A stretch of 64,000 nt of DNA from positions 1,054,001-1,118,000 of the forward strand of contig NZ_VCIA01000001.1 in assembly GCF_005887555.1 (NCBI RefSeq). The letters are read 5' to 3'. The position numbers and the translations under genes were made by a program. The stretch comes from Lentibacillus cibarius. Its GTDB lineage: Bacteria > Bacillota > Bacilli > Bacillales > Amphibacillaceae. The notes beneath the pieces were generated by a model, which was given only the letters and a program-made list of their open reading frames with translations, had not been told where the DNA came from and searched no databases. Below are positions 62,135 to 64,000 of the stretch, piece by piece (the first letter of the stretch is position 1; every line of letters begins with the position of its first letter).

Positions 62135-63091
62135 CTACACCCATGACACAATAAATTCTGCTTCCCCGGAAAGCTCATAGTTACCTATCCCATTCGGCAA
62201 AATAAAGTTCATCCCTTTGCTAATGGAAATTTGCTCACCGTCGACGCATAAGTTAGCATTACCTTTAATCACACTAACCTGCAGAAAATCTGTCGTCAAA
62301 GTCTTTTCAACCGTACCATCAAGTGTCCAGTGGCTAACAGCAAAATAATCATTTTCAACTAGCTTCTTGATCGTCATGTCTCCGGAATGCTGTGTTTCTT
62401 GTGCCAATTCAGGATTCTGGTGCGGAACGTTCGTCACTTGTTTGGCTTTGTCTAGATGCAATTCCCGTTTTTCTCCATTTGCATCCATCCGGTCATAGTC
62501 ATAGACACGGTACGTAATATCGGAACTCTGTTGTGTTTCCAGAATAACAACGCCTGCTCCGATTGCGTGAATCGTACCGCTTGGAACATACACAAAATCA
62601 CCAGGTTGCACTTGAACACGCCGTAATAGCTTGTCCCAGTTACCATTATCCATCATGTCACTTAGCTCATTCTGTGTCGTCGCATGGTGGCCAATAATCA
62701 GTTCGGCATCTGGCTCGGCATCAAGTACATACCAGCATTCCGTTTTCCCATAAGGTTCATTTTCCACCTTACTGGCAAACGTATCATCGGGATGAACTTG
62801 TACAGATAAATCATCATTGGCATCTAATATTTTCACCAGCAGCGGATAAGCCACATCAGCATTCCCCGTTCGATTAAATAGTTCCCCATGTTCCTCCCAA
62901 GCTTCAAGAAGTGTACGGCCCTTTAATGGACCATTTTCAATCACATTTGCTCCATGGGGATGTGCTGATACCACCCACGCCTCACCTGTATGATCAGATG
63001 GAATATCGTAGTGAAATTCAGTTTTTAATTTCTGTCCTCCCCATATTTTTTCCCGAAATACAGGACGAAGAAAAATTGGTTCCTTATACAT
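62135..63091 (-). CDS. manA: Mannose-6-phosphate isomerase, class I
   Basis: 318 residues, the Bacillus class I (ManA/Pmi/YvyI/GmuF) length. It interconverts fructose 6-phosphate and mannose 6-phosphate. Zinc ligands are visible: Gln and His in LSVQVHPDDTF, Glu in YGKTECWYVLDAEPDA, His in GTIHAIGAGVVILE. The N-terminus MYKEPIFLRPVFREKIWGGQ is the family start, with GGAGGGG before ATG 63091; upstream starts are rejected. A probable PTS component lies further upstream on the same strand. Confidence 0.96.
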   Translation of the reverse strand: MYKEPIFLRPVFREKIWGGQKLKTEFHYDIPSDHTGEAWVVSAHPHGANVIENGPLKGRTLLEAWEEHGELFNRTGNADVAYPLLVKILDANDDLSVQVHPDDTFASKVENEPYGKTECWYVLDAEPDAELIIGHHATTQNELSDMMDNGNWDKLLRRVQVQPGDFVYVPSGTIHAIGAGVVILETQQSSDITYRVYDYDRMDANGEKRELHLDKAKQVTNVPHQNPELAQETQHSGDMTIKKLVENDYFAVSHWTLDGTVEKTLTTDFLQVSVIKGNANLCVDGEQISISKGMNFILPNGIGNYELSGEAEFIVSWV

Positions 63092-63310
63092 GGAAGCCCC
63101 TCCATTGTTTAAATTCGTTTTTGACTTTATCGTCATATATTTTAGCAGAAAAGCACCAATCAGCATTGACCATCTTGTGCTATAATAACTAGTAAACGAA
63201 ACTCATGCCATACAAAAGCTTTATTAACAAGACATGCTGTGATACAAAAATGAAGCAGAATAATAGGCAGAAAATCAATGTCTAAATATAATATACGAGT
63301 GGTGACCAAG

Positions 63311-63847
63311 ATGAACAACATCCGTTTATACATGGCGCATGATTTAACAAACATCCCAGTACAACCGCTGCCTGAGAATTATCAATTCAGTCGCTTGCAA
63401 AAGGAAGCAGACAAGAAACATTGGGCAGAAATAGTTGCAGCTGCAGATGAATTCGCTACGAAACAGGCAGCGTTGGAACGATTTGATCATGAATTCAAGC
63501 CTCATTTGTCTGAGACAAAACAGCGTATGATTTTCTTACAAACACATGACGGACATGATGCTGGTACCGCAACAGCATGGTTTGATACGTGGAATCGCCA
63601 AACGATTGGCCGGCTGCACTGGGTCGCGATACATCCGGAATATCAAGGCAAGAAACTGGGAAAACCGTTGATTGCCGAGGCGATGAACGTGCTGGCCAGT
63701 TTCCATCAACAAGCCTATTTAAGAACACAGCCAAGAAATTTAACCGCGATACGAATTTACCGGCAATTCGGGTTCGAACCAATCATTCGCAGTCAAAGAG
63801 ACGAGCAAGCCTGGAATGCTGTATACAGCCAGCTTCAAAACAGGTGA
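63311..63847 (+). CDS. GNAT-family N-acetyltransferase
   Basis: About 178 residues. The acetyl-CoA site is VAIHPEYQGKKLGKPLIAEA (Q/R-x-x-G-x-G/A pattern), with preceding strand IGRLHWVAIH and the closing LTAIRIYRQFGFEPI. The N-terminal part (MNNIRLYMAHDLTNIPVQPL) is a lipocalin-like strand seen in several Bacillus GNAT proteins. ATG 63311 is preceded by GTGGTGA; ATG 63278 has no site. Substrate unknown. Confidence 0.88.
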   Translation: MNNIRLYMAHDLTNIPVQPLPENYQFSRLQKEADKKHWAEIVAAADEFATKQAALERFDHEFKPHLSETKQRMIFLQTHDGHDAGTATAWFDTWNRQTIGRLHWVAIHPEYQGKKLGKPLIAEAMNVLASFHQQAYLRTQPRNLTAIRIYRQFGFEPIIRSQRDEQAWNAVYSQLQNR

Positions 63848-63863
63848 ATGTGCTATGTAAAGG

Positions 63864-63903
63864 AGTAGAGGGGGGCAGAAAGTGGCCCCTCTCTCTTTTT
63901 TTA
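63864..63903. terminator. Terminator between convergent GNAT and PTS genes
   Basis: AGTAGAGGGGGGC and GGCCCCTCTCTC form a G/C-rich stem followed by a T run on the plus strand. Confidence 0.75.
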
Positions 63904-64000
63904 CTGGATGGTGTCCAGTAACTCATATGCTTTTTCTTTGGATTCAGCGTGTAGTAATTCTTCCCTAAACGATTCATCCATCAGTTTGCGTGAGAGCATC
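63901..64000 (-). CDS. C-terminal end of a probable PTS fructose-type EIIA component (partial)
   Basis: The last 32 codons read MLSRKLMDESFREELLHAES and KEKAYELLDTIQ. The pattern L.RKLMDE.FRE.LL.A.S.EEAYELL is the C-terminal helix of the PTS EIIA-2 (fructose/mannitol) domain. The rest lies beyond the window. Co-orientation with manA suggests a fructose/mannose uptake route (inference). Confidence 0.55.
   Translation of the reverse strand, partial: MLSRKLMDESFREELLHAESKEKAYELLDTIQ

Overview
The window is chromosomal DNA of a low-to-mid GC Gram-positive, endospore-former-type bacterium of the family Bacillaceae, most likely a halophilic or halotolerant member of the Lentibacillus/Virgibacillus/Oceanobacillus group. 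This rests on strong AGGAGG-type ribosome sites, TTG and GTG starts, B. subtilis-like gene families (RocB, YhgE, LTA synthase, QueT, CutC, DUF421/DUF4363), a sigma-B promoter, a CIRCE operator, a cre-like site, a glycine-betaine transporter relic and very acidic surface proteins. The genus is an inference. No rRNA, tRNA or CRISPR array was found.

Layout. 1-3.7 kb: end of a luciferase-like monooxygenase, a quinone-oxidoreductase-like MDR enzyme, and htpG under a CIRCE operator. 3.7-15 kb: a defence and decay island on the minus strand, with a putative PD-(D/E)XK protein, a type I restriction-modification operon hsdM-hsdS-hsdR (hsdM frameshifted inside its SAM motif), and relics of rhuM, rlmH (two overlapping parts), a DUF4188 gene and an OpuAC-like protein around an intact vWA lipoprotein. 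15-26 kb: threonine aldolase, small proteins and lipoproteins, a cupin, a frameshifted MFS transporter between two 72-bp direct repeats, a membrane-anchored thermonuclease with an excalibur domain, a Na+/alanine symporter and YhgE. 26-30.5 kb: an ISLre2-type element with inverted repeats and a target duplication, a small heat-shock protein with a sigma-B promoter, QueT, an SDR enzyme and a DUF2829 (Tad2-like) protein.

31-40 kb: a type IV pilus locus. The minus-strand genes encode minor prepilins, PilB, PilT, PilC, an acidic major pilin, PilM, PilN and PilO. A divergent gene encodes a prepilin-like protein with an Asp/Glu tract followed by nine repeats, mostly 20 residues apart, that look like a beta-solenoid. 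The locus lies between two arrays of 21-bp GC-rich repeats. No prepilin peptidase is present in the window.

40-64 kb: a paired SMR exporter, two NarL-type response regulators without a kinase (one split), a UbiB-like kinase, a short cytochrome oxidase I-like membrane protein with a divergent MarR regulator, a HAD phosphatase, CutC, RocB, class I fructose-bisphosphate aldolase, a frameshifted YtcJ-like amidohydrolase, an LTA synthase with an acidic tail, a DUF4363/DUF421 pair, two FAD amine/amino-acid oxidases, a frameshifted Rpn nuclease with a 21-bp coding repeat, manA, a GNAT enzyme and the end of a probable PTS IIA gene.

Three families of GC-rich intergenic repeats recur: A, palindromes built on GGGGACAGGTTC; B, CGCGCGA-GTTTC units; C, 21-bp CTCGAG-centred arrays, associated at two sites with a conserved two-hairpin module. 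Six genes carry apparent single-base frameshifts, several of them in short homopolymers, so either recent decay or sequencing error must be considered.
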